The notes under the pieces are model-generated. The model worked only from the letters and a program-made list of their open reading frames with translations. It was not told the origin of the DNA and made no database searches. Below are positions 39,815 to 51,974 of a stretch of DNA of 64,000 nucleotides, piece after piece. Position 1 is the first letter of the stretch. The number at the start of each line of letters is the position of its first letter. Position numbers and translations under genes: made by a program. Origin of the DNA: Sipunculus nudus (lineage: Eukaryota; Annelida; Sipuncula; Golfingiida; Sipunculidae); NCBI GenBank assembly GCA_026874595.1, contig CM049307.1:40118362-40182361 (forward strand). Reading direction: 5' to 3'.

Positions 39815-39887
39815 GGCCGATCCAGGATTCGAACCCATAGCGGTGGCGCACAAGTCCGGCGTATCAACCGCTTCGCTAGTAAAGCAA
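39815..39887 (-). repeat. tRNA-like Pol III promoter segment, unit 2
   Basis: On the - strand TAGCGAAGCGGTTGA (A box) and a perfect GGTTCGAATCC (B box) are separated by about 30 bases, as in tRNA genes. The anticodon stem does not fold well, so this is a tRNA-derived element rather than a working tRNA. Confidence 0.6.
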
Positions 39888-40088
39888 GCTTCACTAGTGA
39901 GACAGTTCGGTCCGCTTTTATGTCACCCCGTAACACACCCCCTCTTAAGAGCGTTCTGCTATCAGAACAAGACTAATTTTCCCAGGAGTCACACTTTGGT
40001 GAGCATATCTCTGGGCCACAAAGTTTACCGTCACGTTGGACCAGCCCCCATTTTGTTATGAAAAAAAATTGCTCAAGGGAAAACACTA

Positions 40089-40160
40089 GGCCGATCTGGG
40101 ATTCAAACCCATGTCGGTGGCGCACATGTCCAGCATACCAACTGCTTCGCTACCACAGCA
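40089..40160 (-). repeat. tRNA-like Pol III promoter segment, unit 3
   Basis: The most decayed copy, with B-box-like GGTTTGAATCC on the - strand. Confidence 0.5.
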
Positions 40161-40384
40161 AGCTTCACTTGCGAGACAGTTCCATCCGCTTTTATGTCAC
40201 CCCGCCACCATCTGAGCCATGGAGAGTGCCTCGCATTAGTTCTCATAACTATTTGTCCAAATCATTTAAAATAAAAAGTGTAAAAAAAAAAATAAATGAA
40301 CAGTGACCTTTCTTGATGTTTCTTCAACATGAACCTTTTTAAATCTTATCCAATGAAAGGCAAAAATTAAAAAGTTGACAGGGA

Positions 40385-40640
40385 TTATAATGGTAAGATG
40401 ATGATATTATAATAATGATGATCACAAAGAGGATGGTAATTAACATGATGCTGATTAAGGTGATGAAATATTTGTAATAATATGAGTGAGACGCATATAA
40501 TGACACATGATAGGAAGACAAAAGAGCATTATGACTATGATGATGTTTATGATGTTAAAAGAGCATTATGATAATGATGATAATGTTTATGAAGTTAAAG
40601 AAGCATTATGACTATGATGATGTTTATGATGTTAATACAG
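40385..40640. repeat. Degenerate (ATG/ATA)n and 35-40-bp tandem repeat
   Basis: GAGCATTATGACTATGATGA with GTTTATGATGTTAA recurs about three times from 40525, preceded by irregular ATGATG/ATAATA sequence. Confidence 0.65.
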
Positions 40641-41923
40641 AAATGTCCAAAGGATATTAAGTCTAATTTGGTCACAGACCCCAAAATTAATTGAGTTAAC
40701 AGCCTTGACAGAGAGTACATAAAGTGCACACCCCCATATCCAGACGGTAAGCCTGCCCTCTGCTTAGTGCCTGGGAGCAAAGAGGGTTGATAAAGTCAGC
40801 ATTTACAACCTGAACCCCTATCAAGTTCTATGATAGAAGACGCGCTCAGTATCTGTATTTCTCATTCATCAGTTGCCCCGGTCAACTGATATAATCCTAA
40901 CAATGAGCTATCAACATTGTTATCAACGCTTTCATGATTATCAGTTAACCAACTGCAGATTCCAGATTGACAAATTATAGCTGCCTGAAGTCAGAGGGTT
41001 GATGCGGTATATGCTTTATTTACCAAAAATATTGAGTCCTTGCAGGGTAATTGCCCAATTGGCTTATCTTTACAGCATGTCAGAGTAGTGCAATCTTTTA
41101 CTGTCATTGAAGGTACTCTATATAGCAGTTGATGACAGTGTTATACTTGTATTCACTAGGCACAGGTGACTGATACTGAGGGTGGCTTACAGCTGGGTAA
41201 ACCATCCCTGAACTTTCATGTTTGATAAAGATGCAGTGGCAATTTGTATCAGCATTTATCAGTTTGCTATCATTTGAAACTGAGTTCCCCAGATTCAAAT
41301 TTAGCCGAGACATTTAATGATATTTTGAAACTGCAATGCTCTGATTTCAGGACTGAAAATAACTTTTTTAAGTTCTGACCTTCCTCATCCGTTATTGTCA
41401 TTAATGTGGACTCTGGATAAAACTGGGACATTATTTATATTATTTTTATAACTATTGTTTTATGAATATGCAAATGACCTGTAGGTGGCACCATTTGCTG
41501 AATGAGGATGAAGGAAATTACATGATCAGAATTACTGGCATATCATTATCAATCGTTCTATAAATCTGCATTTAATGCTTTACTCAGCATCCATCAGTCA
41601 GGTTAAATTCAGCAGATTTAACCTGCAGCTTGACTACAAAGGCAAACCTTTGAGCCAGGGTTTGGCTTGCTCAACATACCAGAAACAGGGCTCTTTGATA
41701 ACATTACATTTATTTCATGGTCCATTCTAAACCAACATATTTATGAGAGAAAAGTTGAGTAGCAAGACATCATTTTCAGTTGCTCAACCACAAAACCTGT
41801 GAAGACATCTTCCCTGCTGTCTGGTCATGTTCTGTTTGAACCAAATCTGTAGAACAAGAGGGTCGAGAAACACAAATCATTCATGTATTTATCATACCCC
41901 TATCTACATCTGCACTGCTACCC
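40641..41923. other. AT-rich spacer
   Basis: No gene. A single GTAGGTGGCACC motif at about 41485 resembles the palindrome of the family A/B modules. Confidence 0.4.
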
Positions 41924-41927
41924 TTAA

Positions 41928-42390
41928 AGAGGCCTATATTTAAATCTGACATCTATTAAGTAATGATAAACCCTTGTACCTTTTATAAAAAAAGGCAAGA
42001 CAGCACCTATCTCATGACAAAAAGGCTGTCCCTTTTGTTTGTATCAACATTATTATAACATGTTGGGGGGGGGGGGGGGCTAAAATAATCTTAACATGTT
42101 TGACATGGACATATGGTGAAAAGTCAGAAATGGCATTTTGCAACTATTGACCTTTCAACTTCTGCAAAACTGCAACCAACCACCTTCAGTTATATGGTTT
42201 TTCTGTTTGTCAACAGATGGCACATGTACAGTGTTCACTAACAGCTTGCAGATAAACAAGATCAAACATCCACCACAGAAGGGTTATAAGAACCTTTCTT
42301 AGCAGGAGTTACCTATAATACATTGATTTGCAAACAGAGTAAGCCAGAAGTTACATAAATTCTATAAATAAGGCAGGTGAATAGCTGACT
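41928..42390. mobile_element. TTAA-flanked (piggyBac-like) MITE, copy 2, 463 bp
   Basis: TTAA at 41924-41927 and 42391-42394 flank a body one base longer than copy 1 and clearly homologous to it. It contains a poly(G) run at 42065-42079. Its terminal inverted repeats are weaker than those of copy 1. Confidence 0.72.
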
Positions 42391-43030
42391 TTAAGAATAA
42401 TTTCCAACAAATATTTCAAGACAATATTTACATTTTTCTGGCCGAGGTCATAACACACAAGATCATTAACCTGGACACTCTATGACCCATAAAGCTGTCT
42501 ACACAGTTACCTTTAAATATTAAGAGGTCATCCTCTGACAAAAGCACAGAGATAAGTTCAGGCTTATCGTCTCACTGACCGGGAAAAGGGCACCAGGACC
42601 CTGCATACCTGGACATCCAATGTTGCTGAGATAATACTACAGGGTATAGTCATAATATAAGCTAATCAGGAATGTAGCGAGGTGAGTGACATGTCAAATC
42701 AATCTCCTGAGGTATCCAGAATCCATCGTTATCACTTTAAATCCTCTTGAGCTTCACTTGTTACCTGACGACCTGGTCATACACAGAGGAATGCCACTAA
42801 CTGACCTCGGATAGTACATCAGGTCAAGGAGGGGTCAAACCTATGCATTGATATGACGCGCACTTACTGAACCAATGGGACCAGCAATTAAAGAGTTATA
42901 CAGGTACTCCATTAGCATGACAGGTCAAAATGTGACCACTTTATCAGGGTCGTAATTTTAAGGTTTCGCTGTACTTTTTTTTAACATGATGTGTACAAGC
43001 TGTGAAAATAAAAACAACAGTACTTACATA

Positions 43031-44547
43031 AAACTAGGGACCAATGGGTCTCAATGCTCAGCTGAATTTGATTGTAATGATATTTATGGGCTTTTTCAAA
43101 ATGTGGTTCCGGTGACGAAACCAATGACCTTGTGACCAAAAATTTGTGAAGTTACTATCCTTGAACATACAGTATTTAGATTATCTTAACAATCTTTGAA
43201 AAATATGATGTTGACCACTGACCAGGAAACCTCAGAATCTACAAATTTCTTCCACATATGGCAGGTAAGCCATGTGTGAAAGATGGATAGTTTGGGATGA
43301 AAAATTTCAACAATATGTGCAAGATGGAAGGTTTGGGATGAAAAGGTTGGCTTAAAATGCAGCCAAAATCTTTTTAAATAGGTGGGTAATGTGACCTTGA
43401 CCTTTGACCTGACAACCCAAAAATCATAAAATTTCTTGCTTTATTGGTGGTTGGTACATAAGTCAAGTTCGAAATCCATCATGAATCAATTAATTTGTGT
43501 ATGGAGGGATGATAAGCCAAGGAAACAGACGGACTGACAGGGTGATTAATACTATTGTGCATGCAATTCTGATCAATGAACAGACCAGGTTTTGGGACCA
43601 TAGACGAAATCACAGCTGAGAAACTGACATGATTGCTGTCACTTCACACAGTCTCAGAGAGGGTAAGTTTTTTCCTGGTTTATAGGCAAAAGATTTAGTA
43701 ACAATTTGAACAAGAACCAATTACCCAAACATCACTGCTTAAATACTGGCATGGGTGCACACAACACAAAAATGATTGATTATATAAATCTTATCTGCCC
43801 CAATCAAATTGTATGATAAATACTATAACCTTTCCTTTTCATATCTTTGTTGTATCTATGATGGACAATTGATGATGTATGATGCCATATCATTGCATAA
43901 GCTCACAGGTTAGCTAAAAATATGTGGTGCCACCAGTCTTCAGGAACTGAAGAAACTAATTATGATCAATAAATGCATCACTAAATAACATCACATCTAA
44001 ATACTGACACTGCTTTGATTTGATGGGAGATAAAAATACAGGTGGCATCACCAGTGTCCTGCAACTGAAGGAACTACTCATGTTCATAAAACATACCTGG
44101 TTTCAGGGCACCAGGTGAAACCAGAGCTGAGAAACTGGCATGATTGCTGTCATTTGACGATCTCAAAAATAGCAAAAATTTGTTTAAAAAAAAACAGAAA
44201 ATGCAGGTGGTGCCACCATTTTTCCGGAACTGACAAAATTAGTCATGGGCAAAACTGATGGCAATCCATGCATTAATTATCAAGATGCTCGAGGTTTTGT
44301 ATCAAATTTTTAATTATTCTTGGGGGTAATTGCAAGCCCCATAGCTGCTAGAATATAGGTTGCATTGACCTTATTTCAGGTTTCCAAGGAGATTTTGTAT
44401 TGACCTCCCTGGTTATTCACTACAAAACTTCTAGGTCAAGGGATTAAGATTTGTGCCCTGCTTATTGATGCCCAGATGACCGGACGCCCCGACGGACCAA
44501 TCGCCATTCCTATACCTCAGTTGACCTTCAGTCAGCTGAGCTAAAAA
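43031..44547 (+). mobile_element. Family A modular element, copy A1
   Basis: Starts near CTAGGGACCAATGGGTCTCAATGCTCAGCTGA and ends TCAGTTGACCTTCAGTCAGCTGAGCTAAAA. The 5' part is the GTGACCTTGACCTTTGACC module, and the 3' part has several short GGTGGTGCCACCA modules. A stretch at 43700-43770 recurs at 44808-44873. Confidence 0.65.
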
Positions 44548-44872
44548 GTGTGCCATGGTCAAGGCTGGGCAACATTTAAGGTATTGATTTTAAATTTATG
44601 CTCATAACTTTAAAAAATTCTGATTTTCTAATTTCTGGCATACAATTAAATCTTGATTAAAGAAAGTTACATCCTTAAACAAGGCCTAGAGGCCTAATGC
44701 AAACCTGTGCAATGAGATTACACCAGGCATAATGCTTCAATGCTGGACCATTACTTTTCAAGAACATGTGTAACATGTATATGAACAATGTAAGTAGGAA
44801 ACACTTAGAACAAGAAACAATTAAACAAACATCACTGCTGAAATTCTGGCATGGATGCACACAACACAACAA

Positions 44873-46697
44873 GTGACCCATGGGTCATGACGCTCAGCCA
44901 ACTGACATGTTGACAATATGTCCTGGCACAGGCAACTAAATAAGATAATGTCCAGCCTTTCCTGAGTAATCTGGCAATTTGTGTGTATTTTGCATTAGCC
45001 CCATAGCTTAAAGAATATGGGTAACACAGACCTAATTCCAGGTTTCCATGGAGACTTTTCATGGACCTCTATCGATGTATTGTAAGAAGATTCCAGGTCC
45101 AGCGGTTATGAGTTGTGCCCTGTTAACAGATGACCACATCTTTAAAGGTCTCAAAAACAGAGGAAAAGATAGTAAAAAATAAATTAAATACAGGCGGCGC
45201 CATTAGTCTGCAGAAATCAATGGAACATTCCATGACAAATATCCATGCAAAGAATCAAGGTGATCAATGCATAAGTTGTTCAGATACTTGAGCTTTTGTA
45301 TCAAATGTTACATTTTTTTCAGGGGGGGAGGAGGTACTTCGGGTTTCCATGGAGACTTTTCATGGACCTCTCTGAATGTAAAGTTAGAAGATTTCAGATC
45401 AAGCAGTTATGATTTGTGCCCTGTTAACAGATGACTGCATCTTAAAAATTTGTAAAAAATAAAAAAATACAGGTGGTGCCACCAGTCTGCAGAAACTGAT
45501 GAAACACTCCATGATCAATATCCATGTAAAGAATCATGGTGATCAATGCATTAGTTGTTCAGACACTTGAGCTTTTGTATAAAATTTTTCATTATTCTGG
45601 GGGGTTCTTCGGAGCCCCATAGCCTGAAGAATATGGGTAACAGAGACCTAAATCCAGGTTTCCAAGGAGACTTTTCAAGGACCTCACAGGATGTAAAGTA
45701 AGAAGATTCCAGGTCAAGCTGTTACGATTTGTGCCCTGTTAACAGATGACTGCATCTTTAAAAGGTCTTGAATATAGAGCAAAAATATGGCAAAAAATTA
45801 AAAGATTACAGGTGGTGTCACCAATCTGCAGAAAGTGATGAAACACTCCATGATCAATATCCATGCAATAAATCATGGTGATCAATGCATTAGTTGTTCA
45901 GATACTTGAGCTTTTGTATCAAATTTTTCATTATTCTGGGGAGGGGGTATTTTGAAGCCCCATAGCTTGAAGAATATGGGTAATAGAGACCTAATTCCAG
46001 GTTTTCATGGAGACTTTTCAAGGACCTATCTGGATGTAAAGTAAGAACATTCCAGGTCAAGCGGTTACAATTTTTGCCCTGTTAACAGATGACCACATCT
46101 TTAAAGGTCTCAAAAAGAGAGGAAAAAAATTAGTAAAAAATTAAAAAAAAAATACAGGTGGCACCATCAGTCTGCAGAAACTGATTAAACATTTCATGAC
46201 AACTATCCATGCAAAGAATCATGGTGATTAATGCATTAGTTGTTCAGATACTTGAGCTTTTGTGTCAATTTTTTCATATTTCTCGGGGGGGGGGGGGGGG
46301 TACTTCAGAGCCCTATATCTTGAAGAATATGGGTAACAGAGACCTAATATTCCACGTTTCCATGGAGACGTTTGAAGGACCTCTATGGATGTAAAGTAAG
46401 AAGATTCCAGGTCCAGCAGTTACGATTTGTGCCCTGTTAACAGATGACCATTATTCTGGGGGGTACTTCAGAGCCCCATAGCTTGAAGAATATGGGTAAC
46501 AGAGACCTAATTCCAGGTTTCCAAGGAGTTTTTCCATGAACCTCTCTGGATATAGAGTTAAAAGATTCCAGGTCCAGTGGTTACGATTTGTGCCTGGTTA
46601 CGGACGGACGGACAGACAGACAGACGGACAGACGGACAGACAGACGGACAAAGAGTGATTGCTAAAGCTCAGATGACTTACAGTCAGCTGAGCTAAA
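44873..46697 (+). mobile_element. Family A modular element, copy A2, with about four 330-bp tandem modules
   Basis: Starts AGTGACCCATGGGTCATGACGCTCAGC and ends with (GGAC/AGAC)n at 46601-46650, then CAGTCAGCTGAGCTAAA. Internal modules begin at about 45191, 45469, 45809 and 46154. Each runs from ACAGGTGGYGCCACCAGT through GCATTAGTTGTTCAGATACT, CCCCATAGCTTGAAGAATAT and GTTAACAGATGACC. The ends share an inverted GCTCAGCTGA core. No protein is encoded. Confidence 0.75.
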
Positions 46698-46700
46698 CAC

Positions 46701-46787
46701 AAGAATACGGGTAGTCAACACGCGACTACATGTATCCGCCAAAATCAGAGTGGGACGGGTGAAGTGAGGCACGGATCGAGTGGCAAG
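46701..46787 (+). mobile_element. Family B element, left fragment of a split copy
   Basis: AGAATACGGGTAGTC, then ATGTATCCGCCAAAATC and GGATCGAGTGGCAAG match the left end of the B copy at 48391. The match stops at the terminal repeat of the 6.15-kb insertion. Confidence 0.65.
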
Positions 46788-47200
46788 AGGGAGCATAAGT
46801 CTCGTTCACTAAGTGCGTGAACTTGCGTGAGCTGGAGACATGTTCTACTTCCGGTCTCCAGACGTAAAGTAAGTTTTCATGGCTGATAACTGTGCGCGCT
46901 TCAGGAACTCAATCGCAAAGGCTTTGTTTTTATTGAACTGAAGCAAAATTACACTAATATCATTTATATAAGTAACGGCTTCTCAAGCCCCTTGATCTTA
47001 CATTATGACGTGAGGATCCTCTAAAATATATTTGACAGTGATCTTACATGATGAAGCATTGTTTTAGACTAGAGCTATGGTGCTGACTGGCACAATGATG
47101 CTGTGATACTGATAGTGACGGATACTGAAAATATTGAAAAATATTTTAATCCGACCAGTCAAAAAAATATATTTTTCATAGGATGTATATAATATAAAAC

Positions 47201-47202
<2 letters not shown>

Positions 47203-47279
<77 letters not shown>
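47203..47279. repeat. (AT)n-(AC)n compound microsatellite
   Basis: About 60 bases of AT followed by AC repeats, at the start of a long AT-only stretch. Confidence 0.95.
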
Positions 47280-48060
47280 TATAATATATATATTTAAAAT
47301 ATATAAAATATTAAAAACTATAAATAATATTATATATATACAAACATTTATATAATAATATAATTTTATATAATATAAAATATATTAAAAAATATATTAT
47401 AAATATGCAAAATATATAGCCTTATATAAAATTTATCATATATCATATGTATATAATGTAATATATAAAATATAAATATATAACATAAAATATATAACAT
47501 ATATATTCAAAACTTAAATACATTCATAATAAATATATAAATATAACATATAAGATATATATATAATATATATATATAATAAATATATATATATATAATA
47601 TGAAATTTATATATCTGTAAATAATATATGTATATATGAAATATATATATGAATACATACATACAAGCATGTATACTGTTTACACATATTTATAGATTAA
47701 TATCAAATGGATACGACAGATTTTGTATTATATTGTATATTACATTATAGATATATATAATGCATAAATTATGATATATTTAATATTGATAATTGAAAGA
47801 TAATAAATGTATTTTATTTGCACGTAACTACATTTTCCAAATACACACACACATATACGTGTATATATATATACATATATGAGATGGGGTAATAGTAATA
47901 TGTAATAGTAATAGATAATAACAAGTTTTAGTATAGTAGTAATATTAATAGTAATAGACAAGAAATTTTAACCTGTTATGGTGTCAGTAATATTTATAGA
48001 ACCCTAAGTAACATAATTATGGCTATTACTTTAACTATTAGTAATACAACCCCTTGACCA
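47280..48060. repeat. Scrambled AT-only stretch
   Basis: About 780 bases almost entirely of A and T with irregular ATATAA/TAAATAT motifs, no unit length. Includes TAGTAATAGTAATAG runs near 47900, which recur near 51780. Confidence 0.7.
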
Positions 48061-48390
48061 AAACATATTAGGGATGGATTATTTGATTATTTTGAAACGC
48101 AGGAAAGGGCTAAAAATGTAGTGTGATTAGTTCATGCTAGATTCATGTCATGGTCCAGTGCACAGGGGGCATATCAGGCATTGGCTTGAGGTGTTTATAA
48201 ATTAGAACAAGTGACCCATGGGTCATGACGCTCAGCTGACTGGGAAGAGATTCGCAAAAGGAAATTTTATCATTAGAATGGTAGTATATACCCATTCAAC
48301 TGAAGCATCAAACAGATTAACCAACAGGCCAAGATTTAGTCTGTATTTATATATCTCAAAAATAGAGGAAAATGTGTAAACTTTTAAAAC

Positions 48391-49560
48391 TAGAATACGG
48401 GTAACCAACAAGTGACTACATGTATCTGCCAAAATCGGATAGTGAGGCATGGATTGAGTGGCAAGGGGAAATAGAGTGAGGTATGTTGCATATTAGCATG
48501 GATGTCTGCAGCCTAAATGTGTATGTAGGTTGTGCCACCTACCACAAATCCAGAAAGCTGTCCAAGTTGTATACACCTGCAAAATTTTAGGCAGAAAAGT
48601 CAAACCACTACATGTATATGAGCGATTTTTGCCCATGGCAGACAAACAGACAAACACTGTGCAAAAATCTTTGCAGGTAACCCCTCCAGTTTTGTGTATG
48701 ATAAAGACCTATGTGAGATCTAAACACATGCACAATTTTGGCCCAATCGGTCAAATGGTTCCTGAGATATGAGCTTGGATGTGTGCAGCGTTAACTAGAA
48801 TGTAGGTGGCGCCACCTGTCATAAAATCAAGAAAGCTGTCCACGATGTATAAACCTGCAAAATTTTAGGCAGTTATGTCGAACCACTACAGAGAAATGAG
48901 TGATTTTAGGCCACGGCAGACTAACAGACAGATGCTGTGCAAACATTGTTACAGGTGGCGCCACCATTTTTTGTGTATGTTACAGAGCTATCAAAGGGCT
49001 ACATTTGTATAAATTTTATTTCCTGATCGGTCAAACGGTTCCCAAGATATAAGCTTGGATGTCATCAGCGTGAACGTGAACGTAGGTGGCACCACCTGTC
49101 ATAAAATCAAGAAAGCTATCCTGGATGTATACGCATGACGAATTTCAGGTGAATTAGTCAATTCACTGCAGAGATATGAGTGATTTTAAACCAAGGCAGA
49201 TGAACAGATGGACACTGTGCAAACATGGTTACAGGTGGCGCCACCATTTTTTGTGTATGTTATAAAGCAATCCAAGGGCTACATTTGTATCAATTTTATT
49301 TCCTGATCGGTCAAACGGTTCCCGAGATATGAGGGTTTATGAGTGGAAACAGACCCACAAATGGACACTGGATAGAGAGGAAAGGTCAGAGGTCAACGCA
49401 AATTGGTTAGGCACCAGTTCACATGTGACCCGATAATAGGTGTAAGTTTGGGAAAAATCGGTCCATTAGTCTCCGAGGAGCTCTCTGGAAACGAACGCCG
49501 CCGCGGTGGAGGAACTCGGTCAAAAACATAGTATCCGCAAAACTTCGTTTTGGCGGATAC
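48391..49560 (+). mobile_element. Family B modular element, complete copy nested in A3
   Basis: Left border about TAGAATACGGGTAACC, followed by ATGTATCTGCCAAAAT. The right border is a hairpin, GTATCCGCAAAAC ... GTTTTGGCGGATAC. Inside are about three units of 276-281 bases, each with two GGTGGCGCCACC-like palindromes. No coding capacity. Confidence 0.7.
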
Positions 49561-51536
49561 AAAAATACAGGTGGCTCCACCAGTCTGCAGAAACTAATAA
49601 AAACACTTAATGGTCAATAACCATGCAAAAAATCATGGTGATCTCTGCATTAGTTGTTCAGATACTTCAGTTTTTGTATCAAATTGTCCATTATTCTGAG
49701 GGATACTTCGGAGTCCTATAGCTTGAAGGAAATGGGTAACAGAGACCTAATTTCAAGTTTCCACAGGCACCTTTCATGGGCCTCCTTGCATGACAAGAAT
49801 GAAGATTCTAGGTCCAGTTGTTGCAATTTGTACCCTGTTGACAGATAACCACATCTTTAAAGGTCTCAAAAAAAAGAAAAAAATTTGTAAAAATTTGAAA
49901 AAAAATAGAGGTGGCACACCCAGTCTGCAGAAACTGATGGAACAGCTCATGATCAATATGTATGCCGAAAATCATGACCATCAGTGTTGTAGTTATTGAA
50001 ATACTGCAGTTTTTGTATCAAATTTTCCATTATTCTGGGGGGGGGGGGGGGTATTTTGGACCCATACAGCTTAAAGAATATGGGTAACAGAGACCTAATT
50101 TCAAGTTTCCATGGAGACTTTTCATGGGTCTCCCTGTGTGTCAAGAATGAAGATTCTTGGTCCAGTTTTCATGATTTGTGCCCTGTTAACAGATGTTCAT
50201 ATCTTTAAAGGTCTCAAAAATACAGAAAAATTTCGTAAAAAAAACCGAACAAATACAGGTGGTGCCACCAGTCTGCAGAAACTTATGAAACACTCCATGA
50301 TCAATATCCATGCAAACAATTATGGTTATCTCTGCATTAGTTGTTCAGATACTTTAGCTTTTGTATCAAATTTTCCATTATTCTGAGCTGTACTTTGGAG
50401 TGCCATAGCTCAAAGGATATGGGTAACAGAGACCAAATTTCAGGTTTCCATGGAGACTTATCATGGGTCTCCCTGTGTGTCAAGAACGAAGATTCTAGGT
50501 CCAGTCGTTACGATTTGTACCCTGTTGACAGATAACTACATCCTTAAAGGTCTCAAAATGGGAGAAAACAATTCGTGAACATTGAAAAATACAAGTGGCG
50601 CCACCAGTCTGCAAAAACTGATGAAACATCTCATGATCAATATGTATGTCGAAAATCATGACCATCAGTGATGTAGTTAATGAGATATTGAAGTTTTTGT
50701 ATGAAATTTTTGACTATTCTGTGGGGTAATTTTGGGCCCCATAGCTCAAAGGATATGGGTAACAGAGACCTAATTTCTGGTTTCCATGGAGACTTTTCAT
50801 AGGTCTCTCAGTGTGTCGAAAATGAAGATTCTAGGTCCAGTCGTTACGATTTGTGCCACGCTAACAGATGACAGCATCCTCAAAGGTCTCAAAAATAGAG
50901 GAAAAAATCGTAAAAAATCAAACAGTACAGGTGGCGCCACCAGTCTGCAGGAACTGATCGAACATCTCATGATCAATATGTATGCCAAAAATGAAGACCA
51001 TCAGTGATGTAGTTATTGAAATATTGAAGTTTTTGTATGAAATTTTTTACTATTCTGGGGGGTACTTTGGGGCCCCATAGCTCGAAGGATATGGGTAACA
51101 GAGACCTAATTTCTGGTTTCCAAGGAGATTTTTCATGGACCTCTCAGTGTGTCAAGAATCAAGATTCTAAGTCCAGTCTTTATGATTTGTGCCTTGTTAA
51201 CAGATGTTCACATTTTTTAAGGTCTCAAAAATAGAGAAAAAAATTCGTAAAAAATCGAAAAATACAGGTGGCGCCACCAGTCTGCAGGAAGTGATGTAAC
51301 ATCTCATGATCAATAGTTATGCCAAAAATCATGACCATCAGTCAGGTAGTTAATGAGATATTGAAGTTTTTGTATGAAATTTTTGACTTTTCTGGGGGGT
51401 ACTTTGGGGCCACATAGCTCGAAGGATATGGGTAACAGAGACCTAATTTCTGGTTTCCAAGGAGATTTTTTATGGACCTCTCAGAATCCCAAGTTACAAG
51501 GTTCTAGGTCCAGCGGTTACGATTTGTGCCTGGTTA
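49561..51536 (+). repeat. Tandem array of six ~340-bp modules in A3
   Basis: Each unit begins with a GGTGGCGCCACCAGTCTGCAG-like sequence and contains TTTTTGTATCAAATTTT, a G-run, ATGGGTAACAGAGACCTAA and GGTCCAGTCGTTACGATTTG. The units diverge moderately from one another. Confidence 0.85.
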
Positions 51537-51618
51537 ACGGACGGACAGACGGACAGACGGACGACGGACAAAGAGTGATCGCTATAGCTCAGATGACTTT
51601 CAGTCAGCTGAGCTAAAA

Positions 51619-51903
51619 ACTAATTAATTTCATTTTAAATGGAGAATAAAAATTCCAATGGTTGCAATTTAAACATACGAAAATATATTAAAGTATCACC
51701 ACTTATGTATATAGGTCAGCATATGTTCATATCACTATTTGAAAGTAAAGTAATAGTTATAGTAAAAGATGCCAAGTAATAGTAATACTAATAGTAATAG
51801 ATGAAAAAATGTTGTAAAAGTAATTGTAATAGATATATTAAGATATATTAAGAAGATATATTAATAAAAGTTATAGTAATAGAACTTGTGTAATAGGACC
51901 CAT

Positions 51904-51974
<71 letters not shown>

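Larger units (their letters stand above)
39505..40205. repeat. 274-bp tandem array, about 2.5 units, with tRNA-like core
   Basis: Units start at 39505, 39779 and 40053, 274 bases apart. Each carries (TTTT)GTTACGA, CAGGGGAAAA, a tRNA-like segment on the - strand, then TCCGCTTTTATGT and CCAGGAGTCACACTTT. The third unit is incomplete. This looks like a tRNA-derived SINE or tRNA pseudogene amplified in tandem. Confidence 0.85.
48211..51618 (+). mobile_element. Family A modular element, copy A3, interrupted by a family B copy
   Basis: Starts AGTGACCCATGGGTCATGACGCTCAGCTGAC and ends CAGTCAGCTGAGCTAAAA after a (GGAC/AGAC)n tract at 51537-51570. Six tandem modules start at 49565, 49909, 50255, 50591, 50929 and 51263, a period of 334-346 bases. 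The B copy at 48391-49560 sits inside, and the A module sequence resumes directly after it. Confidence 0.75.

Noticed and set aside
39541-40160. Three functional tRNA genes on the - strand
   Set aside because: A and B boxes are present but the anticodon and acceptor stems do not form, so they are tRNA-derived repeats.
43031-46697. CRISPR-like array from regularly spaced modules
   Set aside because: The repeated part is the whole ~340-bp unit, not short identical repeats with unique spacers, and the DNA is clearly eukaryotic.
49531-49560. Helitron 3' end
   Set aside because: The hairpin is right, but no CTRR follows and no TC 5' end could be fixed, so the family was left unnamed.
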